A stretch of DNA of 64,000 nucleotides, taken from Streptomyces shenzhenensis (GTDB taxonomy: Bacteria; Actinomycetota; Actinomycetes; Streptomycetales; Streptomycetaceae). The notes below the pieces were generated by a model. That model saw only the letters and a program-made list of their open reading frames with translations. It had not been told where the DNA came from and searched no databases. Made by a program: the position numbers and the translations under genes. The first letter of the stretch is position 1. Each line of letters begins with the position of its first letter. Shown in pieces: positions 34,397 to 42,137 of this stretch. The DNA lies in contig NZ_PENI01000034.1 in the NCBI RefSeq assembly GCF_003688995.1, positions 46,400 through 110,399 on the forward strand. Reading direction: 5' to 3'.

Positions 34397-35002
34397 TCAC
34401 GCAGGGACGCCGAGCGGCGGGTGCTCGAGCACGCGGGGCTTGTACTCGACCAACTGGATGCGGCCGTCGAAGGTGCGGTGCTCGATCATCTCCAGGGCAA
34501 CGTCCGGATAGCCGTCGTAGATGCGTTCTTCGCCCGTGGCCCCGGTGATCACCGGGAACATCACGACCCGGAAGCGGTCGACGAGTCCGGCTCGTAGCAG
34601 GGACCGGCACAGGCTGAGGCTGCCGATCGTGCTGAGGAGCCCCGAGCCACTCGACTTCATGGCGCGGACCGCCTCGACGGCGTCGTCGCGGACGAGCGTG
34701 GAGTTCGCCCACGTCAATGGCTCCTCGAGTGAGGAGGAGAACACCACCTTGGACGCTTGCGTGAGCTCGTCGACGGACGCCTCTTCCTCGGGCCTGAACT
34801 CGTCTTGGCCATTCGGGACCTCACCTGCGGCGAAGCCCGACATCAGGCGGTAGGTGTTCGCTCCCATCAGGTAGGTGGCCGCGGGCTGCTCGCCGAGCCA
34901 TGCGAGGTACTCAGGGCCCTCGAGGCCCCAGAACCCGGGCCACCCCTCTCCCGACGCGTGGCCGTCGAGGGAGGTGATGAAATCGACGAGAAGCTCCGAC
35001 AT
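34397..35002 (-). CDS. Dihydrofolate reductase-family protein (RibD C-terminal type)
   Basis: A 201-residue single-domain protein of the DHFR/RibD-C fold. The N-terminal strand and loop read LLVDFITSLDGHASGEGWPG, then YLMGANTYRLMSG, the NADPH-site segment in these proteins. LLSTIGSLSLCRSLLRAGLV and DRFRVVMFPVITG follow, where true RibD proteins have the G-G-x-x-L turn. Such stand-alone proteins are frequent in actinobacteria and reduce unknown substrates; folate reduction is not implied. ATG 35002 is supported by AAAGGACAC upstream. Confidence 0.88.
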   Translation of the reverse strand: MSELLVDFITSLDGHASGEGWPGFWGLEGPEYLAWLGEQPAATYLMGANTYRLMSGFAAGEVPNGQDEFRPEEEASVDELTQASKVVFSSSLEEPLTWANSTLVRDDAVEAVRAMKSSGSGLLSTIGSLSLCRSLLRAGLVDRFRVVMFPVITGATGEERIYDGYPDVALEMIEHRTFDGRIQLVEYKPRVLEHPPLGVPA

Positions 35003-35024
35003 GGCAGTGTCCTTTCCCAGGGTG

Positions 35025-35540
35025 TCACGAGCTTGGACCGGCCGGGAGCCACAAACTCATCGGCGGAGCCGCACTGCCTCGGAAGGCCGGAGCCCTATCC
35101 TCCGGAGGCTCAGGTGGCTCCGGATCCGACTGCCGCTCCACCCGCCGCGCGTTCTCGCCCCGTAGCGACGTCAGCCGAGGCCAAAGGTCCGGCAGCCGCT
35201 GTTCCGAGCAAGCCAGCCGGTGCTCGATTCGGCAGCGTTGGAACTGATCCGGCGGACATACCCCGTACACGGTCACCCTCCCATCGGACAGCACGATCCA
35301 GCGGTGTTCAACCGGCACGGTGTGAGCCAGTGAGGCCATGTCCGGCTCCAACAGGACCCAGTCCTGATCCAGCGTCGCCCCCCGATCCTGTGGCAGCCCG
35401 CAGAACGGGCAACATAACTGCCCGCTTCGTAACCGACGCGGTCGTTCTCGGAAAACCCCATACGGAAAGGGTCGACAGCCTGACGGCGATGCGTAGAGCG
35501 CGAACCAGACGGGCCGCCTGGGGCAGTTGTCCAGCGGCAC
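35025..35540 (-). CDS. DUF6083-like protein with N-terminal zinc-ribbon-type CxxC
   Basis: The conserved part begins at CPFCGLPQDRG and continues with VLLEPDMASLAHTVPVEHRW and QRCRIEHRLACSEQRLPDLW. The CPFCG, a later Pro-x-x-x-RW, and the CRIxH--C pair resemble Streptomyces proteins I know as DUF6083, of unknown function. The first 40 residues overlap an integrase remnant and are probably not native, so the start is uncertain. The C-terminal tail is Pro/Glu-rich. Function is not assigned. Confidence 0.5.
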   Translation of the reverse strand: MPLDNCPRRPVWFALYASPSGCRPFPYGVFRERPRRLRSGQLCCPFCGLPQDRGATLDQDWVLLEPDMASLAHTVPVEHRWIVLSDGRVTVYGVCPPDQFQRCRIEHRLACSEQRLPDLWPRLTSLRGENARRVERQSDPEPPEPPEDRAPAFRGSAAPPMSLWLPAGPSS

Positions 35541-35985
35541 AGCAGTACCTCAACGCTGTTGCCCGCCCGTGTTACGACCTCAATCGGGTCCACTCCGGCA
35601 TTGAGAGACGTTGACAGCACCGCGTGGCGGAGGTCGTACGGCCGGGCGGCGAGCGGTGAGGCGACCGCGGCCGGCGGAAGCGCCAGCGTCCGAGCCTCCT
35701 GCCAGACGCGGTTGTACGTGGACGAGCCGACCGCTCCCCCACGCTCGTTCGTGAACAACCGCATGCCTTTCGCAGCGCCGAACGTGACCAGGTGGTCCCG
35801 GAGGATCGCGACGAGCTGAGGCGGGATCGGTACGGGCCGGACGCGTTCGCCGCTTAGGCCGTACGGTTTCCGAGGCTGCCTGAGCAGCTCATCAGCCGGC
35901 GTCCCGTACGACCGGGGAGCAGAGCCACCGTCACGGCTGTCAACGCCTCGTTGATCCCGTTGCGTGTGTTCGGCACGGCGTGCGG
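35525..35985 (-). pseudogene. Tyrosine-recombinase (phage-type integrase) C-terminal remnant
   Basis: Readable segments are ERVRPVPIPPQLVAILRDHL, FTNERGGAVGSSTYNRVWQE and PYDLRHAVLSTSLNAGVDPI, then VTRAGNSVEVLL. The RH of the catalytic H/R box (DLRHAV) is present. The final Tyr-bearing helix is replaced by unrelated sequence after VLL, and the N-terminal SAM-like domain is absent. The frame runs in from an IS5 remnant upstream. Confidence 0.75.
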
Positions 35986-36029
35986 CCACTGCATGTTTGT
36001 CCCGTAGATGATCTTCGATCCGCCCTTGA

Positions 36030-36615
36030 GCGTAGCGAGCTATCTTGAAGCGGCAGTCGCGGAGGATCTTCCACGTCTTCACGCGGGCGAACACGTGCTC
36101 GACGCAGGCTCGGACCTGCTTATGGGAGTTGTTGTGTTCCTCTTTCCAGTCCGGGAGTTCACTCTGGCCGCGCTCCCGGCGGTGTGGGATCACGAGTCCG
36201 GTGCCCGGACAGCCGCCGTCGGCGATCGCGAGGGTCTTGCCGACGGCGGCCTTGGCACCGGATTCCTCCCACGCCTTGCAGTCGTCACGGTTCCCGGCGC
36301 GAGGCCCGCTGACGACGACCAAGCGGGCCCGCTTGCGGGGCTGGAGAGGGCGAGCATCGGCCCGAGGTGGCCGATGATCCGGTCGACCGCCGGCTTGGAC
36401 ACCCCGAACAGTGGGGCAAGCTGTCGCATGGTCAGGTTCGTGCGCCAGTACGCCGCGACCAGCAGAGCCAGGTCCTCCAGCGGAAGGCTCCACGGCCGGC
36501 CCCTGCGGACAGCGTCCGCACCCTCGCGCCGCAGAACCGTCACCGGCTTCCCGAAAGTGCGCAGGCTGAGCCCGGTGAACGGGGGTATCCAGGACGGCTC
36601 CGACGCCGTGATCAC
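36030..36615 (-). pseudogene. IS5-family transposase remnant, internally deleted
   Basis: From ATG 36615 the helix-turn-helix domain reads GRPWSLPLEDLALLVAAYWR then LTMRQLAPLFGVSKPAVDRI. After a frameshift and deletion near 36340 a second piece reads ARLVVVSGPRAGNRDDCKAW, then AIADGGCPGTGLVIPHRRER and HKQVRACVEHVFARVKTWKI. The region expected to carry the first catalytic Asp is missing, so the element is inactive. Confidence 0.75.
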
Positions 36616-36694
36616 ACCAGCCGCAACAAGATCATCTCGACCGCCCTATCATTCGATCCAAAGAGACGAGCAGCCGCCGAGGGGGCCGACAGAG

Positions 36695-36886
36695 GTGGCA
36701 GCAGCAGTACTGGTCACATGGACCGCGCTGATCGCAATCCTGCTCGCGCCGTCGCCCCTCCCAGAGCACTGGCGCTACTACATCTACTCTCCAGCGAGCG
36801 TGGGTTTGTGGCTGCTGGCCATGCTCGTCATGCCCGTCGTGGTCTGCGCCGTCAAATGGCCGTGGATCAAGTCCGGCCGCGGGTGA
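36695..36886 (+). CDS. Small two-helix membrane protein, unknown
   Basis: A possible 63-residue protein from GTG 36695 with a GAGGGGG stretch upstream. Two hydrophobic segments, AAAVLVTWTALIAILLA and VGLWLLAMLVMPVVVCAV, flank a short loop (PLPEHWRYYIYSP), and a basic end (KWPWIKSGRG) follows. The composition is protein-like, but there is no known family and it sits between two IS remnants. Confidence 0.4.
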   Translation: MAAAVLVTWTALIAILLAPSPLPEHWRYYIYSPASVGLWLLAMLVMPVVVCAVKWPWIKSGRG

Positions 36887-37158
36887 GACCCGGCCCGTCG
36901 CCGGTCGTAGTGGGCTCCGGCACCGGGCAACGCCCATTACCTTCGTCGTAGAGCCCGGTTCGGGTTCGTGGCCTTCGGGGCCGGCATGACTCTTTGCCCC
37001 TGTCCTTGACGATCCGGGGGGTGCTGTCACCGGTCCCGGCGGCACCGATTGATCACTGATGGAAGCGTGTCCGCCCACGGGCAGGGCTGCGTAATGTGGC
37101 TGCCGATCTCCGGTGCCCGGCAGGCCACCCGCTGTGCCGGGAGGGGAGGGAAAGCCCG
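36887..37158. other. Non-coding end of IS110-type element
   Basis: 272 bp upstream of the IS110 remnant start, with no protein signal. Active IS110 elements encode a bridge RNA in the non-coding end beside the transposase. Part of this stretch could be such a relic, but the RNA is not visible by eye. Confidence 0.35.
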
Positions 37159-38285
37159 GTGACCAGCAACGACTTCACGTCTATCGATGTCTTCTGCGTC
37201 CTGGACGTCGGCAAGTCCGAGCATCACGGCACGGCCCTGCTGCGTGATGGCCGCACGGCCTTCGACAAACCGCTGCCCAACGGTGAACCGCAGCTGCGGG
37301 AGCTGTTCGCCCGCCTGGGACGCAAGGGGAAGGTCCTGGTCGTGGTCGATCAGCCGGCCTCCATCGGCACCCCGGCACGGGCAAGACCGACGCCCGCGAT
37401 GCCTACGTCATCGCCGATGCCGCCCGCACCATGCCCCACCTGCTGCACGCCATCGAGGCCGACGAGAGCGTACGGGCCGAACTGACCCTGGTCCTGGGCC
37501 ATGACGACGATCTCGCCCAGGACGCCACCCGCACCTCCAACCGGATGCGCGGACTGCTCACCTCCATCCACCCCGCCCTCGAACGCGTCCTCGGGCCCCG
37601 CCTGCGGCACCCAGCCGTCCTGGCCCTGCTGCAGACCTTCGCCTCCCCAGCCCAGCTGGCCCAGGCCGGCACCGAACAGATCGCGCAGACCATGCTCCAG
37701 GCCGCACCGCACATGCGCAGCGCCCACACCCTGGCCGACCGGATCACCACCGCCCTGACCGAGCAGACAGTGCAGGTCCCCGGCACCGGCTCGGCAGGGG
37801 AGATCATCTCCGGCCTGGCCGAATCCCTCTCCGTCATGCTCAAGCGCCGGGAAGTCCTGGAGAGCCGCGTCGCTGCGCTGCTGGAGGCCCACCCTCTCGC
37901 GAAGGTCCTGACCTCCATGCCCGGGGTCGCGGTCAGGACCGGCGCCCGCATCCTGGCCGAGGTCGGCGACGCCAGCGAGTTCCCCACCGCCGCCCACCTG
38001 GCCTCCTACGCGGGCTTGACCCCCACCACGCGTCGTTCCGGGACCTCCATCCGGGGCGAAGGACCACCCCGCGGCGGCAACAAGACACTCAAACGGGCCC
38101 TGTTCCTGGCGTCGTTCGCCTCCCTGAGCATCCCCGAATCACGGGCCTACCACGACAGGAAGCGGGCAGAAAAGAAGCGCCACAACGCCGCGCTCATCTG
38201 CCTCACCCGCCGCCGCGTCGACGTCCTGCACGCCATACTCAAACACCACACCCTCTACCAACCCGGGCACGAACAAACAGCCTGA
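37159..38285 (+). pseudogene. IS110-family transposase, internally deleted
   Basis: GTG 37159 starts DVFCVLDVGKSEHHGTALLR with the first catalytic Asp of the DEDD domain, and reaches VVVDQPASIG. About 30 codons are then missing; reading resumes in another frame at KTDARDAYVIADAARTMPHL, giving the last DD pair. The rest is complete to 38285: MPGVAVRTGARILAEVGDAS, YAGLTPTTRRSGTS and the Tnp20 Ser domain GPPRGGNKTLKRALFLASFA. The deletion also shifts frame, so the full protein cannot be made. A GGGAGGG site precedes the start. Confidence 0.85.
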
Positions 38286-38373
38286 CACCAAGCCCACAGA
38301 CCCTGACCGAACAGATAGAAGCCCCCCCCCGCCACGTCGAGTCCGGTGTCGGCCCGGCTCCGGCTCCGCCACC

Positions 38374-38428
38374 CGCCGCAGAAACCGACGCACACGTTCC
38401 GCCCCTCGCCGCAGCAGCCGACGCACAC
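38374..38428. repeat. Two-copy 33-bp direct repeat
   Basis: Two 22-bp copies differing at two positions, 33 bp apart. A period of 11 codons fits a decayed coding repeat. Confidence 0.55.
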
Positions 38429-38653
38429 ATCACACCGACCGCTCTCGCCCCGGCGACGGGAGACATGGGCACTGGCACCGGCTCGCCACAGCGCCACGCC
38501 ACCGACCCAGGCGACCCCCGCCTCCACCGTACCGGCCAAGAGCCACTTCACGCGCTCCGACCCCCCGCCGAGGAAACACCCCGCGGATCCGCCGGGGCAT
38601 GAGCGCCTTCGAAGGCGTTCACCGTCACGAAGTGCCGCTATCATCACGTTTGT

Positions 38654-38663
38654 GGAACGTTCC
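38654..38663. promoter_or_regulatory. LacI-type operator 1, GGAACGTTCC
   Basis: Perfect 10-bp palindrome nine bases before the HAD start. A TATCAT -10 candidate lies just upstream (38639-38644), so repressor binding here would overlap the initiation region. The same palindrome recurs twice at the permease start. Confidence 0.75.
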
Positions 38664-38672
38664 CAAAGTGAA

Positions 38673-39275
38673 ATGTCAGCCATGGTCGTATGGGATCTCG
38701 GCGGCGTGCTGGCCCCTTCGGGCCGCGCCCTGGGCGCGCTGGCCGCGGCTCTCGGCGTACCCGAATCCGACCTCGCAGGCCCGTACTGGGCCCACCGCGA
38801 CACCTACGACCTGGGCGCCCGTCCCGATGAGTACTGGCAGCGGATCGCAGGGGAACTGGGGCGCACACTGGACGAGGCATGGGTCGACCGGCTCGACCGT
38901 ATCGACACCGAGTGCTGGTCGGCCCTCGGGCCCGAAGCCGCCGAACTGCTCAGCCGGTTGACGGACCGTGGAATACCGTTGGGGGTCCTGTCCAACGCGC
39001 CGGGCCCGCTGGCGAAGGCGGTCCGTCGGGCGTCATGGAGCGGCCTCTTCGAGACCCTGGTCTTCTCGTCCGATCTGGGGCTGATGAAACCCGACCCGCT
39101 CGTCTTCCGGGGCGCCGACGAACGGTTCGGCCGCGCCCCCTCGGACGTCGTGTTCTTCGACGACCGGCGGGAGAACGTCGCGGCGGCCCGCGCCCACGGC
39201 TGGCGCGCCCACGTGTGGACGGGAGCCGAGACGGCCACGGCCGTGCTCGCCCGGGAAGGAGTGCTCGATGACTGA
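38673..39275 (+). CDS. YihX-like HAD-superfamily phosphatase
   Basis: A 200-residue HAD hydrolase. Motif I is VVWDLGGVL (D-x-G as in YihX-type sugar-1-phosphatases), motif II is VLSNAPGPL, the Lys of motif III is in LMKPDPLVF, and motif IV is VVFFDDRREN. The family dephosphorylates small sugar phosphates. ATG 38673 gives the standard N terminus; no Shine-Dalgarno is visible, so it may be leaderless. The stop overlaps the LacI start by 8 bp, so the two are co-translated. In context it would release phosphate from an imported phospho-compound. Confidence 0.87.
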   Translation: MSAMVVWDLGGVLAPSGRALGALAAALGVPESDLAGPYWAHRDTYDLGARPDEYWQRIAGELGRTLDEAWVDRLDRIDTECWSALGPEAAELLSRLTDRGIPLGVLSNAPGPLAKAVRRASWSGLFETLVFSSDLGLMKPDPLVFRGADERFGRAPSDVVFFDDRRENVAAARAHGWRAHVWTGAETATAVLAREGVLDD

Positions 39276-40281
39276 CCGGCCGCGCAATCCGACGATCATC
39301 GATGTGGCCCGGCTGGCCGGCGTGTCCAAGTCGGTGGTGTCCCGGGTCGTCTCGGGGCGCGGCAGCGTGGGGGAGGAAACCCGGCGGCGGGTGCTGCGGG
39401 CGGCGGAGGAACTGGGCTATGTCGTCAACGCCGTTGCCCGGGCCATGGTCGCCCACCGCACCTACACCGTGGGGGCTTTCGTCCGGGATGCGGCGACGCC
39501 CTTCTACGGTCATCTGCTCACCGCGTTGCAGGAGCGGGCGGCGTTCCACGGCTATCGGGTGGTCACCGCGACGGGCTCCGGCGGGTTCGAGGTGAGCGAC
39601 GAGTACCGGGCGCTGGAGACCCTCGCGATGCTGCGGGTGGAGGCGCTGATCGTGTGCAGCGGGCTGCTCCCCAGCGAGCAGATCGTCCCGTTCGCCGCCC
39701 GGTTGCCGACCGTCGTGGCGGGGCGCCCCGAGACCCACCCGAGCATCACCAGCGTCTACTGCGACGAGGACGAGGGAGGCACCGCGCTCGCGGGTCATCT
39801 GCTCGGCCTCGGGCACCGCGAGATCGCGGTGATCACGGTGGCGGCCAGCAGCTCCGTGACGCTGGGGCCGCGGACGGCAGCCATGACCCGGCATCTGCGC
39901 GAGCACGGTGCGCGCGTGCTCGAGATTCCGGGGCCGCACAGGGAGACGGCGGGCGCGTGGGCGACCGAAGTGCTGCGCCACCCCGAGATCACCGCCGTGA
40001 TGACCCCCAGCGACCGGCACGCCATCGCCCTGCTGGAACAGCTCCGCCTGCGGGATGTGGCCGTACCCGAGCGGCTGTCGGTGACCGGCTACGACGGCAT
40101 CGGAGACCTGACGACGCCCCTGATCGGGCTGACGCACTGGCGCCAGCCGATCGACCTGATCGGCAGCCGGGCCGTGGACGCCCTCGTGCGCCTGCTCGAC
40201 GGCGAGCAGCCGCCCGACCACCACCAGGCACTGCCCGGCACGCTGGTGATCGGCCGGACAACAGCCCCGCCTGCCGGCTGA
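39268..40281 (+). CDS. LacI-family transcriptional regulator (GGAACGTTCC regulon)
   Basis: A 337-residue regulator. The helix-turn-helix is TIIDVARLAGVSKSVVSRVV with hinge region YVVNAVARAMVAHR, followed by the effector domain (YTVGAFVRDAATPFYGHLLT). LSVTGYDGIG and LTHWRQPIDLIGSRAVD complete the fold. It overlaps the HAD gene and precedes the importer. The three GGAACGTTCC palindromes at its operon promoter and at the importer start strongly suggest that they are its sites. The inducer is probably the transported compound or its product. Confidence 0.93.
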   Translation: MTDRPRNPTIIDVARLAGVSKSVVSRVVSGRGSVGEETRRRVLRAAEELGYVVNAVARAMVAHRTYTVGAFVRDAATPFYGHLLTALQERAAFHGYRVVTATGSGGFEVSDEYRALETLAMLRVEALIVCSGLLPSEQIVPFAARLPTVVAGRPETHPSITSVYCDEDEGGTALAGHLLGLGHREIAVITVAASSSVTLGPRTAAMTRHLREHGARVLEIPGPHRETAGAWATEVLRHPEITAVMTPSDRHAIALLEQLRLRDVAVPERLSVTGYDGIGDLTTPLIGLTHWRQPIDLIGSRAVDALVRLLDGEQPPDHHQALPGTLVIGRTTAPPAG

Positions 40282-40337
40282 CCCGCTTTTCGCGGATTGT
40301 TCACCTGGGGGCCGCTGCGCTCGCCGAACCCGTGATG

Positions 40338-40347
40338 GGAACGTTCC
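40338..40347. promoter_or_regulatory. LacI-type operator 2, GGAACGTTCC
   Basis: Perfect palindrome five bases before the permease ATG. Its centre is 21 bp from operator 3, two helical turns, so both dimers would lie on the same face. Confidence 0.75.
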
Positions 40348-40351
40348 ACAC

Positions 40352-41269
40352 ATGATTGGGAACGTTCCACTCCGTCGAGGCGCAGCACGCCGCCCGGCCT
40401 GGATCCCTCGCGGACTGGCCGGTCCTGTGATGGTCCTGCCGTGCCTCGGCCTTCTGCTCGTCTTCGCGTACTGGCCGGCCGTCCGCAGTGTCGTCCTGAG
40501 CCTGTACGGCAACGATCTGCTGGGCGACCCCAGCCGCTTCGTCGGCCTCGACCAGTACGCCGACGTGTTCACCGACCCCGACCTGCGCCGGGCCCTGCTC
40601 ACCACGGCGGCGATCGCCGGGCTCAGCGTGCTGCTCTCCGTGGGCGGCGCGCTCGCCGCGGTGCTGCCGCTGCGCCGGGCCGCGCGCCGGCCGCGGGCCG
40701 TGGCATCGGTGCTGCTGTCCCTGCCGTTCGCCTACTCGGCGGCGGCTTCGGCGGCCGTGTTCGCGGGCCTGTTCGCCCCGGCGGTCGGCACCCTCAACGA
40801 GGTGCTGCAGCACATCGGCATCACCGGACCGGAATGGCTGCGCTCCCCGGTATGGGCCGTTTTCGCCGTCTCCCTCGCCACCGCCTGGTACGAGTTCGGG
40901 TTCGCCTTCCTGGTCCTGCTGGCCGCGGTGACCCAGCTCGACCAGCAGGTCATCGAGGCGGCGGCGCTCGACGGCGCGTCGGGACTGCGGCTGGCCCGCT
41001 CGGTAATCATCCCCATGCTCCGGCCGAGCCTGGTGTTCCTCCTGGTCACCCAGACCATCAGCGGACTGCAGGTGTTCACCCAGGTCCAGGTCCTCACCCG
41101 GGGCGGCCCGGCCGGAGCGACCTCGACGCTGGTCCACGAGCTGTACCAGCGCGCATTCGGCGAGGCGCTCCCGCACGTCGGCTCGGCCTCGGCGCTGGCC
41201 ATGGTCCTGCTGCTCCTGGTCCTGCTCGTCACCGCGATCCAGTTCGGGGTGCTGAGGAGGTGGGCATGA
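40352..41269 (+). CDS. ABC transporter permease (UgpA/MalF type)
   Basis: A 305-residue permease with about six transmembrane helices (the first LPCLGLLLVFAYWPAVRSVV). The EAA loop is QQVIEAAALDGASGLRLARS. ATG 40352 lies between two operators and has no good Shine-Dalgarno; the first codons (MIGNVP) encode part of operator 3, so initiation may be further down (for example GTG 40427) or leaderless. It is the first gene of an importer with a UgpB-like binding protein. The stop overlaps the next start by 4 bp. Confidence 0.9.
   Translation: MIGNVPLRRGAARRPAWIPRGLAGPVMVLPCLGLLLVFAYWPAVRSVVLSLYGNDLLGDPSRFVGLDQYADVFTDPDLRRALLTTAAIAGLSVLLSVGGALAAVLPLRRAARRPRAVASVLLSLPFAYSAAASAAVFAGLFAPAVGTLNEVLQHIGITGPEWLRSPVWAVFAVSLATAWYEFGFAFLVLLAAVTQLDQQVIEAAALDGASGLRLARSVIIPMLRPSLVFLLVTQTISGLQVFTQVQVLTRGGPAGATSTLVHELYQRAFGEALPHVGSASALAMVLLLLVLLVTAIQFGVLRRWA
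40359..40368. promoter_or_regulatory. LacI-type operator 3, GGAACGTTCC
   Basis: Perfect palindrome covering codons 3-6 of the permease frame, 21 bp centre-to-centre from operator 2. Confidence 0.75.
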
Positions 41270-42087
41270 CACGCCGTCGAGCGGCCTCCGTGCTGCGCTG
41301 GCTGTGGCTGGGCGGCGTGATCGTGGCCGTCACGTTCCCCGTGTACGTCACCGTCGTCACCGCTGTGCTGCCCCCGACCGACGTGGCCGCCGGCCGGCTC
41401 GTCCCCGTGCCGGACCGGCTCACCCTGGCCAATGTGCGCGCCGCGCTGGGCTCGGCGCCCCTTGCCCAGCAGTACCTGGTCAGCGTCGCCGTCACCGCCC
41501 TGCAGTCCGCCGCCCAGCTGACCACGGCCGCGCTCGCCGCCTACGCGCTCGTCTTCCCCCGCTGGCGCGGCCGCGGCGCCGTCTTCGCCCTGGTGCTGGC
41601 CACCCTGGCATTCCCCGGGGAGAGCCTGGTCATCCCCAACTTCGAGCTCGTCAGCGGGCTCGGGCTGCGCGACACCGTGCTCGGGATCGTCATCCCGTAT
41701 CTCGCCGCCGGGTACGCGGTCTTCCTGCTCCGCCAGGCGTTCCTCGCGCTGCCGCGCGAGACCTGGGAGGCCGCCCGCATGGACGGCTGCGGCGACCTGC
41801 GCGCGCTGCTGTACGTCGTACTGCCCATGGCGCGGCCCCAGTTGGTGACGGCCGCGATGTGGTGCGCCCTGTCGGCGTGGAACGGCTATTTCTGGCCGCT
41901 GCTCATCACCGACTCCCCCCAGCGGCGCACCATCCAGGTCGGTCTCGCCCAACTCGTAGTGGACCAGGTCACCGCACCCGCCGTGATCTACGCCGGCACC
42001 CTCCTGGTCCTCCTGCCGACCCTGCTGCTCGTGCTGTTCGGCCAGCGGTTCCTGGTCCGCGGGCTGGCCTCGCGGGTCACCACCTAG
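41266..42087 (+). CDS. ABC transporter permease (UgpE/MalG type)
   Basis: A 273-residue second permease. It has an N-terminal membrane helix (LWLGGVIVAVTFPVYVTVVT) and the EAA loop near residue 170 (ETWEAARMDGCGDLRALLYV). WNGYFWPLLITDS follows, as in UgpE-like proteins. ATG 41266 overlaps the upstream stop and follows a GAGGAGG site. No ATPase is encoded in the operon; MsiK-type sharing is inferred. Confidence 0.92.
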   Translation: MTRRRAASVLRWLWLGGVIVAVTFPVYVTVVTAVLPPTDVAAGRLVPVPDRLTLANVRAALGSAPLAQQYLVSVAVTALQSAAQLTTAALAAYALVFPRWRGRGAVFALVLATLAFPGESLVIPNFELVSGLGLRDTVLGIVIPYLAAGYAVFLLRQAFLALPRETWEAARMDGCGDLRALLYVVLPMARPQLVTAAMWCALSAWNGYFWPLLITDSPQRRTIQVGLAQLVVDQVTAPAVIYAGTLLVLLPTLLLVLFGQRFLVRGLASRVTT

Positions 42088-42137
42088 CCACCCCCCACAG
42101 CCCATCCGTACACAAACGAGAAGAGAGACGATCCGCC

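Larger units (their letters stand above)
38286..38672. other. GC-rich spacer before the HAD gene, with a two-copy repeat
   Basis: About 387 bp of Pro/Thr/His-codon-rich sequence without a supported gene. A 22-bp unit beginning CGCCGCAG and ending GACGCACAC occurs at 38374-38395 and 38407-38428 (33-bp period). Its end holds the promoter and operator of the HAD-LacI operon. Confidence 0.5.

Noticed and set aside
40441..41265. A longer N terminus for the second permease reaching back into the first permease
   Set aside because: The start with GAGGAGG and a 4-bp overlap at 41266 is far better, and the extension is Arg/Gly-rich noise.
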